Shown piece by piece: positions 40,880 through 51,976 of a stretch of DNA of 64,000 nucleotides. The notes beneath the pieces were generated by a model. It was not told where the DNA came from, did not search any database, and saw nothing but the letters and a program-made list of their open reading frames with translations. How positions within the stretch are numbered: position 1 is the stretch's first letter; each line of letters opens with the position of its first letter. The DNA is taken from assembly GCA_905160935.1 (NCBI GenBank), contig CAJHZI010000200.1:391001-455000 (forward strand). Reading direction: 5' to 3'. Position numbers and translations under genes: made by a program. Source of the stretch: Enchytraeus crypticus (Eukaryota; Annelida; Clitellata; Enchytraeida; Enchytraeidae).

Positions 40880-41470
40880 AAATACTCAGCCGCCGAATTG
40901 AGACAAATGTTGATCGATGCTGAAATCACACCAGCTCTACGTGCTGGAAAAACAGAGTTGTTGTTTATGACTTTTGAAAATGGACTTCTGAAGAGAGAAG
41001 TGTTTCCTCCAAAGGATGAAGATACGACAACAAGAAAGAGAGGAAGACCTAGAAAATATTCACTAAAAGAGGTTGATCCACAAAATGCAGAAGACAAACA
41101 TAGAAGAGAAAGAGGAAGACCAAGAAAATATCCACTAAAAGAGGTTCAACCAAAAAAGATTATAGACCCGAGGCATGAGTACTTGAGAGGTATAAGAAAT
41201 AACCCTAGACCTGTCAGATATGAAAATAATGATACTGGAGAAGTTAAAGAATTTAAGTCTTTATATGAAGCTGTTAAAAAACTAAGCGCAGTATATTATT
41301 CTTTACAAGAAACAATGGAAAGATTGTTAATGGATGTCATAAATTTACAATCATTAAATGAATGTTTCAATAGTATATTTACTATTAAGACAGGCTGTGA
41401 CCATAATTGTGCTGATGAAACAATGGTTATTATACTTTTAGTACATACGTTGATGACAAGGCTAATATAG
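40877..41470 (+). CDS. SAP-like, double AT-hook protein at the right end
   Basis: The N-terminus YSAAELRQMLIDAEITPALR followed by AGKTELL resembles a SAP-type DNA-binding helix pair, and two AT-hooks follow (RKRGRPRKY near 55, RERGRPRKY near 77). A domain with RNNPRPVRYENNDTGEVKEF and FKSLYEAVKKL, similar to short motifs seen in several Polinton proteins, comes next. After about residue 135 the sequence looks unrelated to that domain and the last ten codons lie in the TIR, so the C-terminus is probably frameshifted or eroded. Possible chromatin-tethering or terminal-repeat-binding function; shares the PolB-type promoter box. Confidence 0.65.
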   Translation: MKYSAAELRQMLIDAEITPALRAGKTELLFMTFENGLLKREVFPPKDEDTTTRKRGRPRKYSLKEVDPQNAEDKHRRERGRPRKYPLKEVQPKKIIDPRHEYLRGIRNNPRPVRYENNDTGEVKEFKSLYEAVKKLSAVYYSLQETMERLLMDVINLQSLNECFNSIFTIKTGCDHNCADETMVIILLVHTLMTRLI

Positions 41471-41904
41471 ATATAAGCTTAGGTATCAAGGCTAAAGATG
41501 CCTGTTGAAATCATTTTGTCTCTGCCTTGTGGATGAAATGATGTGAATTGAAATCGTTTTTGTCCTCGTGAGCTGTGGACGTGCTTGATTTTTACGCTTG
41601 TGTGTTAAATCATTGATATGCAAAACTATGCTTCAATAGTAATTGTACTGATTTCAAGGCAGAAAATAGAAATGAGCTATGATGAAGGCTAGACTGTGCC
41701 TAATATTTATTGTGACATTTAAGCATCAAGGCTAAATTATAAATAAGCTATTTTCGAGGCTGAACAATGCTTAATTGTTTATCTAATTGAGTGAACATGA
41801 TGAATTAAGGCAGGGCAAGGCTAAAAAGGAAATTTAGCTAGGTTTTATGCGTAACATTGCCTTGGAATCTCATTTTTTCCCAGCCCCCCAATATTTACAC
41901 TACT
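41440..41904. repeat. Right terminal inverted repeat of the complete Polinton
   Basis: 465 bp, the reverse complement of the left TIR except for the 91-bp duplication. Contains about seven AAGGCTA/AAGGCA-type words at irregular spacing. Ends CAATATTTACACTACT at 41904. Confidence 0.96.
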
Positions 41905-41910
41905 AATGTA
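41905..41910. repeat. Target-site duplication AATGTA, right
   Basis: Exact match to 26372-26377. Confidence 0.95.
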
Positions 41911-42129
41911 GCTTCATATGGAACTGTATTCCTGTTGAAACTCGTAATTTAAAGTCTTATGCTTCATTAAAACGATCACAGAAACTTTTTCTCTAGGAAT
42001 CGTAACAGTTTCACCTGTCCGTTTTTGGAGTAATAATTTGCCATTTAGCTACGGTTGCTAAATTAATTTTTGATTTCTTCATGTTTGCTAACTTTACTAA
42101 TTTTGCTAGTTGGTTATTTTTGACGTTTG

Positions 42130-43480
42130 CTATTTTTACTATTCATCATCATCAGTTCCTTGCGTTCTGAAGAGAATATAGGGCGGCAACATTCCTCCAT
42201 TCATTTCTGTCTTTAGCAACCCTCATAGCATCTTTCCCACGAAATGTTAAAAGTTTTCGAATCCTTGTTGATCGTGTTGAACCAAGTACTTCTAGGACTT
42301 CCTCTTTTCATTTTTCCCTAACTTTGCTTCAAAATTCATTGCAGTCTTTGCATATCTATCATCACGCATTCTTAATACGTGACCCAAGAACCTTACTCTT
42401 CTTTTCGCAACTTTCGCTCTTCTTTCTTTCAGATCCGTCAGAGTAGGCAAATACGTCCATCCCTTACTAGAAACTCAGCCACTATCCTTGCTAATTCCAT
42501 AGTTCATTCGAGGTCATCAATCGGCTTAAAAGAATTGTTGAAGCAGACTCCATTAAATCTTTGCAAAGTCATGGAAAGCCTTTGCCAAAGAAAAGATGTC
42601 TCTCGCTTATCGCCGGTTTGCTCTGCAAAATATTATTATTATTATTATTATTATTTTTTTTTTTTTTTACCCCGGTGTAAAGAACCTGGGGTTTGATAAA
42701 AACGATTCGAGCAATACGTGCTTTATTATTATTATTATTATTATTAACTATTTCATCTAATTTTCTTTCTCCAATCCTTCAAGTACTGTTTCATTTTTGA
42801 TGTGTTCCCAATAATGAATTTTTGGGATTCGTCTGAGACGTCTTTGTTGAAAACAGTTAATTTTGTGTTTTATTTTATTAGTACTTTCCCAGGTTTCACA
42901 AGCATACATCAAGACGGGCTGAACAATGGTTGAATAACTTTTTTTCTTTAGTTCCACATCAATTCCATCAATTTTCTAAATATGTTGTAGTCTTAGAAAG
43001 ACGTCATACGCCTTACCGATTCAACATTCCACATCTTTTTCACCTGATCCGTTTTGCGATATTGTACTGCCTAAATAGGTGAACTTTTTCTCTTTCAACC
43101 TCCCTCTGATTAACTGTTATGATAAATATGTCTGGAACTACAGTTGTGATTATTTTTGCTAATTCTTAATCAAACTTTTTCAGCATTTTCTTCTAAAGCC
43201 GTTGTCATTTCTTGAAGTTGACGCATATTGTTTGTTAGTAAGGCTATTATCGTCCGCAAAATCCAGGTCAGCTAATTTCCTACGACTCAAATTTATTCCA
43301 CATTCTCTTTCATCGAAAGCTTTTCTCAATAGAAAATTAATCACTAGTAGTAGAAGGAAGGGCGACAAGATACATCCTTGTCTGACTCCCGTTACAATAC
43401 TGAAAGAGTCAGTGGCTCCTGTTAGTGTTTTTATATTGCATGACGAATTCTCGTATAACAGTTTAAACAACTCAGTGAAT
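42130..43480 (-). mobile_element. LINE ORF2 remnant
   Basis: Minus strand: FSIVTGVRQGCILSPFLLLL and KLADLDFADD around 43200-43470 (RT motifs, with the YADD equivalent as FADD), then YSTIVQPVLMYACETWESTN at 42757-42957, and a 3' part to 42140 beginning with ATCATCATCA. Stops and shifts; TAT microsatellites (42629, 42726) lie inside. Confidence 0.82.
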
Positions 43481-43564
43481 TTTTACTATTACAATTGATA
43501 TTTTTACTAGTCTGTACACTTGTAATATTTTAACTACTAATATCAACACCCGTATTATTTTCTG

Positions 43565-43640
43565 TGGTGGTCAGTTGGATAGAGCACCTTGAGCCCTCTC
43601 TCATGGCCACAGGATTCAATGAATAAGATGCTCAGTGTTT
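43565..43640 (+). repeat. tRNA-like fragment, probably a SINE head
   Basis: TGGTCAGTTGGATAGAGCACC resembles a tRNA A-box and D arm, and CAGGATTCAAT a decayed B-box. No acceptor stem pairing is seen, so a functional tRNA is unlikely. Confidence 0.4.
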
Positions 43641-43653
43641 ATTTGAATTATCG

Positions 43654-43840
43654 TAGTATCCTAATGAGGGTTTAATATACTAATACGACACTTTTCCTCA
43701 AAATTAAAGTTTTTTAAGCTCTAATTAGAAGCAATTTTTCCTCGCTTCCTCGACAAAATGTATACTATTTCGAGCTTAACAAACTTTTATTTTGAATAAA
43801 AAATGTCGCACTAGTATCCTAATCCCTCATTAGGATGCTA
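43654..43840. mobile_element. MITE with about 40-bp inverted repeats
   Basis: Left GTATCCTAATGAGGGTTTAA and right GCATCCTAATGAGGGATTAG (reverse complement) continue in parallel for about 40 bp, including ACGACACTTTT. No coding capacity. Confidence 0.7.
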
Positions 43841-43942
43841 TTGGTATCTAAACTTAAAGTTTCGTATATTTTGAATCTAAAATAAGTGTGGAAAAGACAA
43901 GAATTTAAGTATCCTAATCCCTGATTAGTATATTATAGGAGC

Positions 43943-44125
43943 ATGCACTGGCTGGAGCCAGTGGCGATGTCGGTAAGATACTCGACCGCGGATCAATCAA
44001 TCAATAAATCAATGAATCAATAAGAATTTAACGTCCGAATCAGTATGTGCGGGATTCAAATCCTGGGCTCGCCGTCACTGACATGGCTTTCGAGTGAGGA
44101 AACTGACGTTAACATTAGATTTATC
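43943..44125 (+). mobile_element. SINE family A, complete head with a 40-bp internal insertion
   Basis: GGCTGGAGCCAGTGGCGATG head, GGGATTCAAATCC B-box, tail to AACGTTAACATTAG. ATCAATCAATCAATAAATC repeats are inserted in the head near 43992. Confidence 0.8.
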
Positions 44126-44247
44126 AGCTTTCGCAGATTTGATACATTTTGGTATCGTTTTAAAGCATCATGACATTATACTATCGTTTAAAGCGACATG
44201 ACATAATACCACCGTTTAAAGCGACACGACATTATACTACCACTTGG

Positions 44248-44400
44248 AAAAGGCTAAAGATAAAGCTAAGGTTAACGTCAGTTTCCTCACCCGAAAGCGA
44301 TACAGTGACGGGCGAGCCCAGGATTTGAACCCCGCACATACTGATCCGCGGTCGAGTATCTTACCGACTTCGCCACTGGCTCCAGCCAGTGGCGAAGTCG
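44248..44400 (-). mobile_element. SINE family A, best-preserved copy
   Basis: Minus strand: GGCTGGAGCCAGTGGCGAAG with A-box, B-box GGGTTCAAATCCTGGGCTCG near 44325, tail to GTTAACCTTAGCTTTATC. It faces the copy at 43943-44125, forming a loose inverted pair. Confidence 0.85.
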
Positions 44401-45079
44401 GTTGGCGAAGTTGGAGCACCATGACATTATACTATCACTTGGAGCGACATTTATTTATTAGCATTCCTCCACAATATAATTCTGTATAATTAAAATATAG
44501 CCTAATATGGGTTATGTGTATATAACCCCTCCATTACAATATTAATCCATTACAACCCGTTTTGTATATAAAGGAGATAATCTTATTTTATTTTGTTCAT
44601 ACGTTTACATTTCTTGTTATCATATAACTCCTTATTAATACCATCAATAATTTCACTATTAAACAAACATTCTAAATATTTCTCTTTATTTATAATACTA
44701 TTATACGATACCAAACTGCTCAAAATTCCTAATATTCTCACTTCGTTAGGTAGACGATCATTTTCTTTCTCCGCTCCTACTGTTAGGAACTCTCTGCCTG
44801 CACATGCTCATGTTCTACTACTTCCACTTTCCGTTGTAAGTTGAAAACTCATCTCTTCCCACCATAGATTTATTTAATCTTGCCTGACTGTTTTTTTATC
44901 ACTGGACCGGCACTGTTTAGGATCTTTTATTTCTCTTCAGCACGTGTTTTTTCAGATTGTTTGGGGTGAATCGATTTGTAGTGACATGTGATGGGGGACG
45001 TCCCTGACATCATCATTGTATGAGGAAACGGACGTTAAACCTTTATTATTTTTATTTTTTAACCTTTTGATGAAAGCCT
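44401..45079. other. Non-coding stretch
   Basis: A 44593-44844 open frame resembles the tail of a LINE ORF2 (GRRSFSFSAPTVRNSLP, plus strand), so a short LINE end is likely at 44600-45060. Nothing else recognised. Confidence 0.45.
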
Positions 45080-46170
45080 TATTTTCCCCCCCTCCCCCAT
45101 AATATGTTTTACTACACAATGCTACCATACCTTTAATCCAGGTGTCCTATTACTATATTTATCTGTTGCAAACCATTTATGATTATTCTTTTCAAACTCA
45201 TCCTTTAAACCAAGTTCTATTAGATTTTCAAATTTTTTTCAAAATTATCTGTCATAGCCATATATGCAGGATCCGTATCCATTTCTATACACTGAAAATC
45301 CGGTCTATCTATATATTTATCTACACAATCATTATAAAATCGTAACATCCTTAATTTTGAATCATCGTATATAGTACATGCGATTTGTATAGGTATAGTT
45401 TGATTAACCTTTTTAGATATTTTAGTTACTTCATGCACCCCATTACATTCTTTTGCTCCATAATAAAAGTAATTATTTTTAGCTCTACTAAATTGTACTT
45501 CAGTGCGATATTTAACCTTTCGGAATTTATTCTTATTCATACCCGTTCTTCCAAATACTGCACTATCTACTAATTTTGCACCTTCAGCAATTATCGCATA
45601 CTTTGCGTCTTTATTAACTTTTCTTCTTTCATCAGACACCCAATCCCTTAAACGGTCTCTGCCATGTAATATAGTAACAACATACCCATGTTCTATTACC
45701 AATTTCAGTCTTGTAGATTTAATTAATATTTCTTCCGCTTTTAATGTAGCAAGAAGTTTTCTACTTTTGTAGATTTTCTATCCACCTTCTATATTAATTC
45801 GTCTGTATAATCTTCGCATAAACTTTCATCATACTCTTTATTTAGAAGTATTGGACACATTTCTCCAAAGTAATTCCATTTATCTTTAAGTACTTCTATA
45901 TCAGATTCTAAATATTCAAAGAATGCATCTACATCCCAATCGCTAGTTTCTTTACAATATAATTTACCACAAGGCACGTATACAATATACGTGTAAATAT
46001 AATGCATTAGCATCACATCCTACTATTTTCTTCACTAATTTCCCTTCTTCAGTATTAATTTCTCTTTCCTTGTTACTGTCATAATTTACTCTACTAAATT
46101 TTGGCAAAGTAAAGTTAAAAGCTAAAAGTAAAACTTTGTTTTAATAATTCTGATTTATCCTTTTCGTGAT
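45080..46170 (-). pseudogene. Remnant of a second, unrelated viral-type family B DNA polymerase
   Basis: Read in reverse: motif A GCDANALYL near 46020, then KETSDWDVDAFFEYLESDIE and NYFGEMCPILLN (45789-46016), then RLRDWVSDERRKVN, motif B region VFGRTGMNKNKF, and the motif C region CIEMDTDPAYMAM (45220-45702) with Ser changed to Pro. The order ends with DEFEKNNHKWFATDKYSNRT near 45150. The motif wording (DANALYL, not DSNNLYG) differs from the Polinton PolB of copies A and B. It matches another group of polymerases seen in invertebrate genomes. No TIR, capsid or integrase was recognised around it. Frameshifts split the palm. Confidence 0.82.
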
Positions 46171-46190
46171 ATCTACGTAACACTATAGTT

Positions 46191-46390
46191 TAGAGATGGG
46201 AATCGAACCGAACTCGAACCGAAACCAAAAATCTGGAATATTGGCCGAACCGAACCGAACTCGAACCTAGACTCTAGCCGAACCCGAACCGAACTCGAAC
46301 CCAGACTCTGGCAGAACCCGAACCGAACTCGAACCCAGACTCTGGCCGAACTCGAACCCTGATTTGGTCCACACTGAACCGAAGATCCTC
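46191..46390. repeat. CCGAACCGAA-type tandem array starting TAGAGATGGGAATCG
   Basis: Units of about 34 bp with GAACCCAGACTCTGGCCGAA. The end TAGAGATGGGAAT resembles a hAT terminus. A similar array in opposite orientation ends CCCATCTCTA at 58905, and a third lies at 50022-50187. The 8 bp next to the two outer ends do not match, so they are not shown to belong to one element. Confidence 0.7.
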
Positions 46391-46934
46391 TCTCAGTCGC
46401 CAGCTTCAAGAGAAAGGAACACTTTTCTTTTACGCTATCTTTCAAAGGCTGCATTAAAATATTATGGAGAATGTTTGACATTATGTAAAGATAGTAAGAA
46501 CAATACAGATACATATAATAGTTTTGCGTTTACAAGTCTTACAGTATCTAGCAGCATATATTCAGGTAAGGCTGGTTCCAATACAACTTTAAAATTAACA
46601 ACAGATAGCGTTACAAAAATCACAGGTATTTCCGATACTTATCCGGTACGACTAAATTTCAGATTATAAAAGATGACATAAAAAGCAATGTTAGATTTTT
46701 TCTTAGCGTAATTAGAGCATAATGGCTCATACATCTTATACATAGCAATATTATACACACAAATAAATAAATCTAATGCTTTAAGTCAATTGTAGGGAGT
46801 GGCGCGGAGGAAAATATTTTCTCCGACTCCATACCGATCCTAAAAAGGCATCCGTTACCACTTTCACAGCAGTAAAAGTTAAATTTTGAAGCCGTTTCTT
46901 GCGGAGTCCCATAAATATGTTTCCCGTATGTATC
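46391..46934 (+). other. Unrecognised open frame next to the foreign PolB remnant
   Basis: The 46364-46669 frame encodes RYLSKAALKYYGECLTLC, then NSFAFTSLTVSSSIYSG, AGSNTTLKLTTDSVTKITG and the end PVRLNFRL. It looks like genuine beta-rich protein sequence rather than random translation, but I recognise no family. It could be the 3' end of a structural gene of the element that supplied the PolB remnant. Confidence 0.35.
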
Positions 46935-46936
46935 TA

Positions 46937-46996
<60 letters not shown>
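46935..46996. repeat. TA microsatellite
   Basis: About 30 uninterrupted TA units. Confidence 0.9.
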
Positions 46997-46999
<3 letters not shown>

Positions 47000-47535
47000 A
47001 CGTCAAGAGTAAATAATATTGAAATCTTAAAGAATATATGCTCCAGCACGAAGTTAATATTGTAGCTATTTCAAATATTTTGTTACATATGTGAGAATCA
47101 TGCAATATGTAATTTATTAACCATATTAAAATGCTTCTAAATTAAAACAGTACAAACCTTTCTTATATTAGTAGCACCAGTTGTAGATATGCTTTGAAAT
47201 TTCCTAGCCTGTAGGCGGTATATAGACTACTATGTACGTTGTTGTTAAAACTTTCTGGTCATTTGTGCGAAAAGAGATACAATATTCACACTCAAATCAC
47301 ACAAATGATTAGACATAAGCCGTGCTTAAATCGTTCACATTATTACCTAATATAAAGTACTATTAGTAAAATTTTTAAACAGTCATATAACTATTTTTAA
47401 TTTTTTTCTAACCACTCGAACTTGTAAACAAAACAAATCAATCTGGGCTTTATATTAGCATTGGCAGGGTAGACATTAGATCCATGACAAAAGTTAAATG
47501 GTTTCTTTTCTAAATGTCATGTAATCTAACCATTA
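46997..47535. other. Non-coding stretch, nothing recognised
   Basis: AT-rich intron sequence without reading frames or repeats I could identify. Confidence 0.35.
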
Positions 47536-47980
47536 TTAATAACAACAATTAGAGTGCTACAGTCATCAATGATAACATCGAGCACTATAGAGACAAAACG
47601 AAGCCAGCGAGTAAAAAGAAGGTCCAAAAATGGTGCAAATTCCAAAATCCAGAAAATCAGTCGAAAAAGGTGGTTTAGGCGCAGGTCGCTGCTCATGGAC
47701 ACTGAATGGAAAAGAGAGATGGAAAAGATAAGTCTTCAACCGACTATGGAACTGCTCATAGGAAAGCAAAGGCCGATGTGATTCAAATGGAGATTTTGCG
47801 AAGATTGGATGGAAGAGAATTCCAGATCCGCATTTATTACTTAGGATTTATTAATAACAACAATTAGAGTGCTACAGTCATCAATGACAACATCGAGCAC
47901 TATTGAGACAAAATCAAGCCGGCGAGCAAAAAGAAGGTCCAAAAACGGTGCAAATTCCAAAATCCAGATAATCAGTCCAA
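47536..47980 (+). repeat. Two direct copies of a MITE-terminus sequence
   Basis: About 125 bp starting AACAACAATTAGAGTGCTAC occurs at 47536-47672 and again at 47849-47975. The same sequence forms the inverted termini of the MITE at 50188-50993. The 75-codon open frame across the first copy (47554-47781) is Arg/Lys-rich and unrecognised. Confidence 0.7.
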
Positions 47981-48335
47981 AGTAAATACAAATCAGTATA
48001 AAATTAATTTTATTTAATTTATTAAATTAAGATTATATTAATTTCATTTCAAATTAAACCCTATCCACAACCCTAAACATAAATCTAATCATTAAGTAAA
48101 TTTCATTTAATAACTTCATCCACCAAATTAAATAAATAATACGATTTACGTCATTGATCTAATGTCGATTTATCTATCTATGGTCTGATTTTCTTCATTG
48201 ATCTAATGGTGACCGGAGGTTGCAAAGAATATATTAATAACTTAACTTACATAAATAAATAACTTTACTTAATAAATTATATTAAGAAATGATAAAAAAA
48301 CACGCATTATCGTGAAATGATCAATTACATGTGTT
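47981..48335. other. Non-coding stretch, AT-rich
   Basis: Short TTTAATTTATTAAAT-type repeats; nothing recognised. Confidence 0.35.
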
Positions 48336-48535
48336 GATATCTATCACTTTTTATACCACATGTTTAAACCGTTAGGCAATTTTGACCATTGTCCGTTTAA
48401 TCAGTCCAGTGAATATCCGAGATTTTACTCTCAGATCAGCGCGGCTGGGATTTGAACCCACGAGGGTTCAATTCACCTCAGATCTGTCAATTAAAACTCT
48501 ATGACGTTACCCCTACCCTATTAAGACATTCTAAA
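48336..48535 (-). mobile_element. SINE family B, second copy
   Basis: Reverse complement of 13551-13760 with few changes; B-box GGGTTCAAATCCC at about 48448. Confidence 0.75.
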
Positions 48536-48790
48536 TAAATGTTAATCAGAATTCTCTGATTGCAACCTACAGACATTGCAATTATAATAACACTACAATT
48601 ATAATTGCAATTATAATAATACTACAATTAGAATTAATATAATTTCAATAATATTGCAATTATAATAATTATATATAATTTACAATAGTAATAACAATAA
48701 TAACCTCAAACATTTATAATAGGAATAATTATTATTATAAAACCTCGGGTTCTTTACACCGGGGGGGGGGGGGTAAAAATATAGAAAATA

Positions 48791-48834
<44 letters not shown>

Positions 48835-49366
48835 TAGTTAATTAATAGTTATAATATAATAATTAGTATTATAATAATTAAATCCTAACCCTACGTAAAT
48901 CCTAACCTTACGAAACATTTTTCCGAGTTTATGCAAGGATTTCTGGTTTAGTCATCAGACTAGATAGTAAGCGTCCATTTATGCAATTTTGATATCTTTT
49001 TACTATCAATTTGGTGCAAATGTTTGCTTATTGAACAAATCAATTCACAATTTAATATGGAATATTAGTTTGATAAATACCAGTATGGAAATAACCAGTG
49101 CAGTTACAAGATTAAGAGCAGAGCTACAGGTTAGTTGATGTTTCATTATCTTATATTTGTAAATTTCATGTATAAATTCGAAACCAAGACTTTTGAGTCG
49201 AGGTCTTGGTCTCGACTCTATAAACTCTATGTATGCCATGGTTGCATTCAATTTTTAATTAAGCTTATAAAAAGACTATTTCGGTGAATTGGCAGGATAT
49301 GATAAGTGGACTCGACATAGACACATGGACTCAAATTCTAAGTACTTGACCTCAATTTTAAAATTA
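48536..49366. other. AT-rich low-complexity stretch
   Basis: ATTATAATTGCAATTATAAT-type inverted words, a G-run at 48762-48774, and a TAA microsatellite at 48791-48832. No gene seen. Confidence 0.5.
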
Positions 49367-49495
49367 AAAAAGTTAAGCTACTATTGACGTCAGTTTCCTC
49401 ACTCGAAAGTGATGTCAGTGACGGGCGAGCCCAGGATTTGAACCACTCACATACAGATCCGGGGTCGAATATCTTATCGACATAGTTTCAACTTT
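49367..49495 (-). mobile_element. SINE family A
   Basis: Tail GACGTCAGTTTCCTCACTCG (plus strand), B-box GGATTTGAACC, head decayed (GGGGTCGAATATCTTATCG). Confidence 0.75.
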
Positions 49496-50021
49496 TAAAT
49501 CCTATGGTAATTATGAATTTTATTACTGATTCAATCGATAGAAAAGGTATATATTTTGACCACATTTCAGTGGAAGTCCACAGGTGTTTATCAAATCGTT
49601 CTTATTTGAAATTTTTGTGTTGATAAATTGCATTTTGTCTTTGAAAGATTGGATCAAATTTTAGTCAAGACTATTACGCTTGAATCTAAACGTTTAGGCA
49701 TACTGACAAAATGTATTTTCAATTGATGAGGTATTCTATTTGCTTGTTAAAATCAAAGAGAATATTTCAGATACAATTAGAAAGTTAAATATCTATTTTA
49801 AGAACCTTTGTCGATCAACTTGGAATAGTTTAAGAAATGCAAAAGAACAAAGGCTACCTTTCTTCTTTTTTCATTGTCATGTTTTTACTGAGGTTTAACA
49901 TGACTTCATGTATTTTTAAAGTACATTTACCATAATCCATTTTAAACATGTTTATCATTACCATGATTTTACAACTTTCTAGGTACTGTTAAACAATTGC
50001 TGCATTATCTAAATCATATCA
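49496..50021. other. Non-coding stretch, nothing recognised
   Basis: No reading frames or repeats recognised. Confidence 0.35.
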
Positions 50022-50187
50022 TGCCGAACTCGAATCGAACTTTTGCGAGATGGAAAGCAAACCGAACCCGAACTGAACCTGAACCCTTGTTAGAAGGAAA
50101 CCGAACCGAACCGAACTCTCAAATTGCCAACTGCTAACCGAACCCGAACCGAACTTTCATTTTAAAAAAACCGAACCGAACCGAACT
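50022..50187. repeat. CCGAACCGAA array, second location
   Basis: Four irregular runs of CCGAACC/CGAACTC separated by 20-35 bp spacers. It ends directly against the MITE at 50188. Confidence 0.65.
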
Positions 50188-50993
50188 CTCATGAACATAT
50201 CATAACAACAATTAGAGTGCTATTGTCGCCAACGACAACATCGAGCACTATTGAGGCAAATCCAATTGCCTCGCAAAGCGAGGCAATTTTAGGCCCTAAA
50301 TATCATACATATGTAATATCTTATAATACAATGTATAATTAAGTAATAATTACATAGTAGAATGATGGTAGAACAATATTTATTAATTTTCAAGCATTTT
50401 GATTTTATTAGAAGTAAACGCTCTACTTTACACAACCAAGCTAAGACGTTTGCATAATTCGACCAGTTATATTACATCTGTTTCTTTACATTACAATTAT
50501 CTATGAATGGTTCATTAATCAAAAATTTGATTTAATAAAGTCTTTATATTTGTGGCTCTACTAGCTCACTACAGGGGTAAAACTTTATAAAAATATCTAG
50601 CGACTCTGGTGCATTCAAATAAAGTCCAAAACTGAATGAAAGTAGAATGAACAATCTACCGACCCAACGACTCTCAGCTAGATAGCGAGAGCCCTTAATT
50701 ACGTATTAGCAGACCTTGCTTTCCAATGAGCAGTTCCTATTTCCTATGAAGCAGTTGAAGACCTATGTTTCCAGTCTCACTTTTCCTTGCAGTAACCATG
50801 AGTTGCGACCAGAACGTAGGCCTAAGCCTCCTTTGCTTTAATTTCCATTATCTTTGGACTGATTTTTTGGATTTTGTAATTTGCACAGTTTTGGACCTTC
50901 TTTTTGCACACCGGCTTGGATTTGCCTCAATAGTGCTCGATGTTGTCGTTGGCGACAATAGCACTCTAATTGTTGTTATGTTATGTTCATGAG
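50188..50993. mobile_element. Non-autonomous DNA transposon with 78-bp inverted repeats
   Basis: Left 50188-50265 and right 50917-50993 are near-exact inverted copies (CTCATGAACATA, ACAACAATTAGAGTGCTATT, GCCAACGACAACATCGAGC). Interior about 650 bp without coding capacity. Same termini as the repeats at 47536-47980. Confidence 0.8.
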
Positions 50994-51970
50994 CTCCGTT
51001 GCAGAAAATGAAGGCCTTCCCCCCTTCATCATTGCTCATGGTGAAGGTCTACCACGTTAAGTTCTTATTCAGCAGTCCTTCTATTTTAAACAGTGAGTGG
51101 ACTCGGGCAGAGTGCGAGTCTGCGCGTAGTAATATGATATCATATCACTGATGTCGGGTTCTGACGGTGTGGCTTAAATTCACTGTTCGATTGTCGTTAT
51201 TAAAGTGCATTACACTTTAATCAAATATCTTAAACAAGGTTCGTCCAAATGAGCATCTGATGCTCCTGATCCAGCACTGCTGTGCTATGATAGTCAGCAA
51301 TAAAAATCAATATTTTTGTTAAACATTTTTGGGGGCAGAACCGCCACCCGCTCACTACCATATAATGGGGGGGGGGCGAACTTTACAAAATGAATAATTA
51401 TTGGAGGGGCGAAACTATAAGTTCTTTCCCCGCAGAAATTATTGGGGGGCGATCGCCCTCTCTGCCCCCCCAGGATCGCGGCCACTGTTAATAAGTCGTA
51501 AAAAAAGTACAAGAAAAGCCGTACCTTGAATGCATTTTTTAAAGTCTTCTGAATTAAAAATATAAAATATAAATTTTACAAGAGTTTTACAAGCTCAACG
51601 GGATATCTCAAAATATTTACATAGAATGCAGAGCTGTCAATACACTATCGTTCTATTGGTTTTGTACGAACGATCATAGACTTCCAGGGTTATTCTCAAG
51701 TACATGTCCGACTGTCATATGCGATTTGTAGCCGATTACTATCAGGTTTACTGTCCACGAACATGATTGGTCAATCATGATTGAGTGTCTAGAATTCATT
51801 GATTGACGAGTAAAATCTTTACAATAATGTTCGCTATATTAGACACATTAGACGACAGCTTATAGAAAGACTTTTTATTTAGTGCATTTATATCAAATTT
51901 ATTCATTTTTACACTGAAGTTAACACTATAGGCCTACTTATTTTTCAATAGGTATTAAATTTCTTATTTT
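50994..51970. other. Non-coding stretch before the Tc1-like element
   Basis: A G-rich segment at 51340-51480 with repeated GGGGCGAACTTT / GGGGCGAAAC words looks like another SINE-like or MITE-like repeat. The 5' flank of the transposase (51580-51970) shows no clear inverted repeat partner. Confidence 0.4.
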
Positions 51971-51976
51971 TACTAC

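Larger units (their letters stand above)
26378..41904. mobile_element. Complete Polinton/Maverick element (copy B), 15,527 bp
   Basis: Exact 6-bp target duplication AATGTA, termini starting AGTAGTG, 465-bp inverted repeats and the full Polinton gene set: type-B polymerase, retroviral-type integrase, A32-like ATPase, adenain-like protease, double-jelly-roll capsid and penton-like proteins. There are also PLA2, fibre-like, membrane and AT-hook genes. Genes are packed tightly, with structural genes in one minus-strand block. PolB, capsid and one small-gene duplicate carry lesions, whereas integrase, ATPase, protease and penton are open. Near-identical TIRs indicate a fairly recent insertion. Confidence 0.97.
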
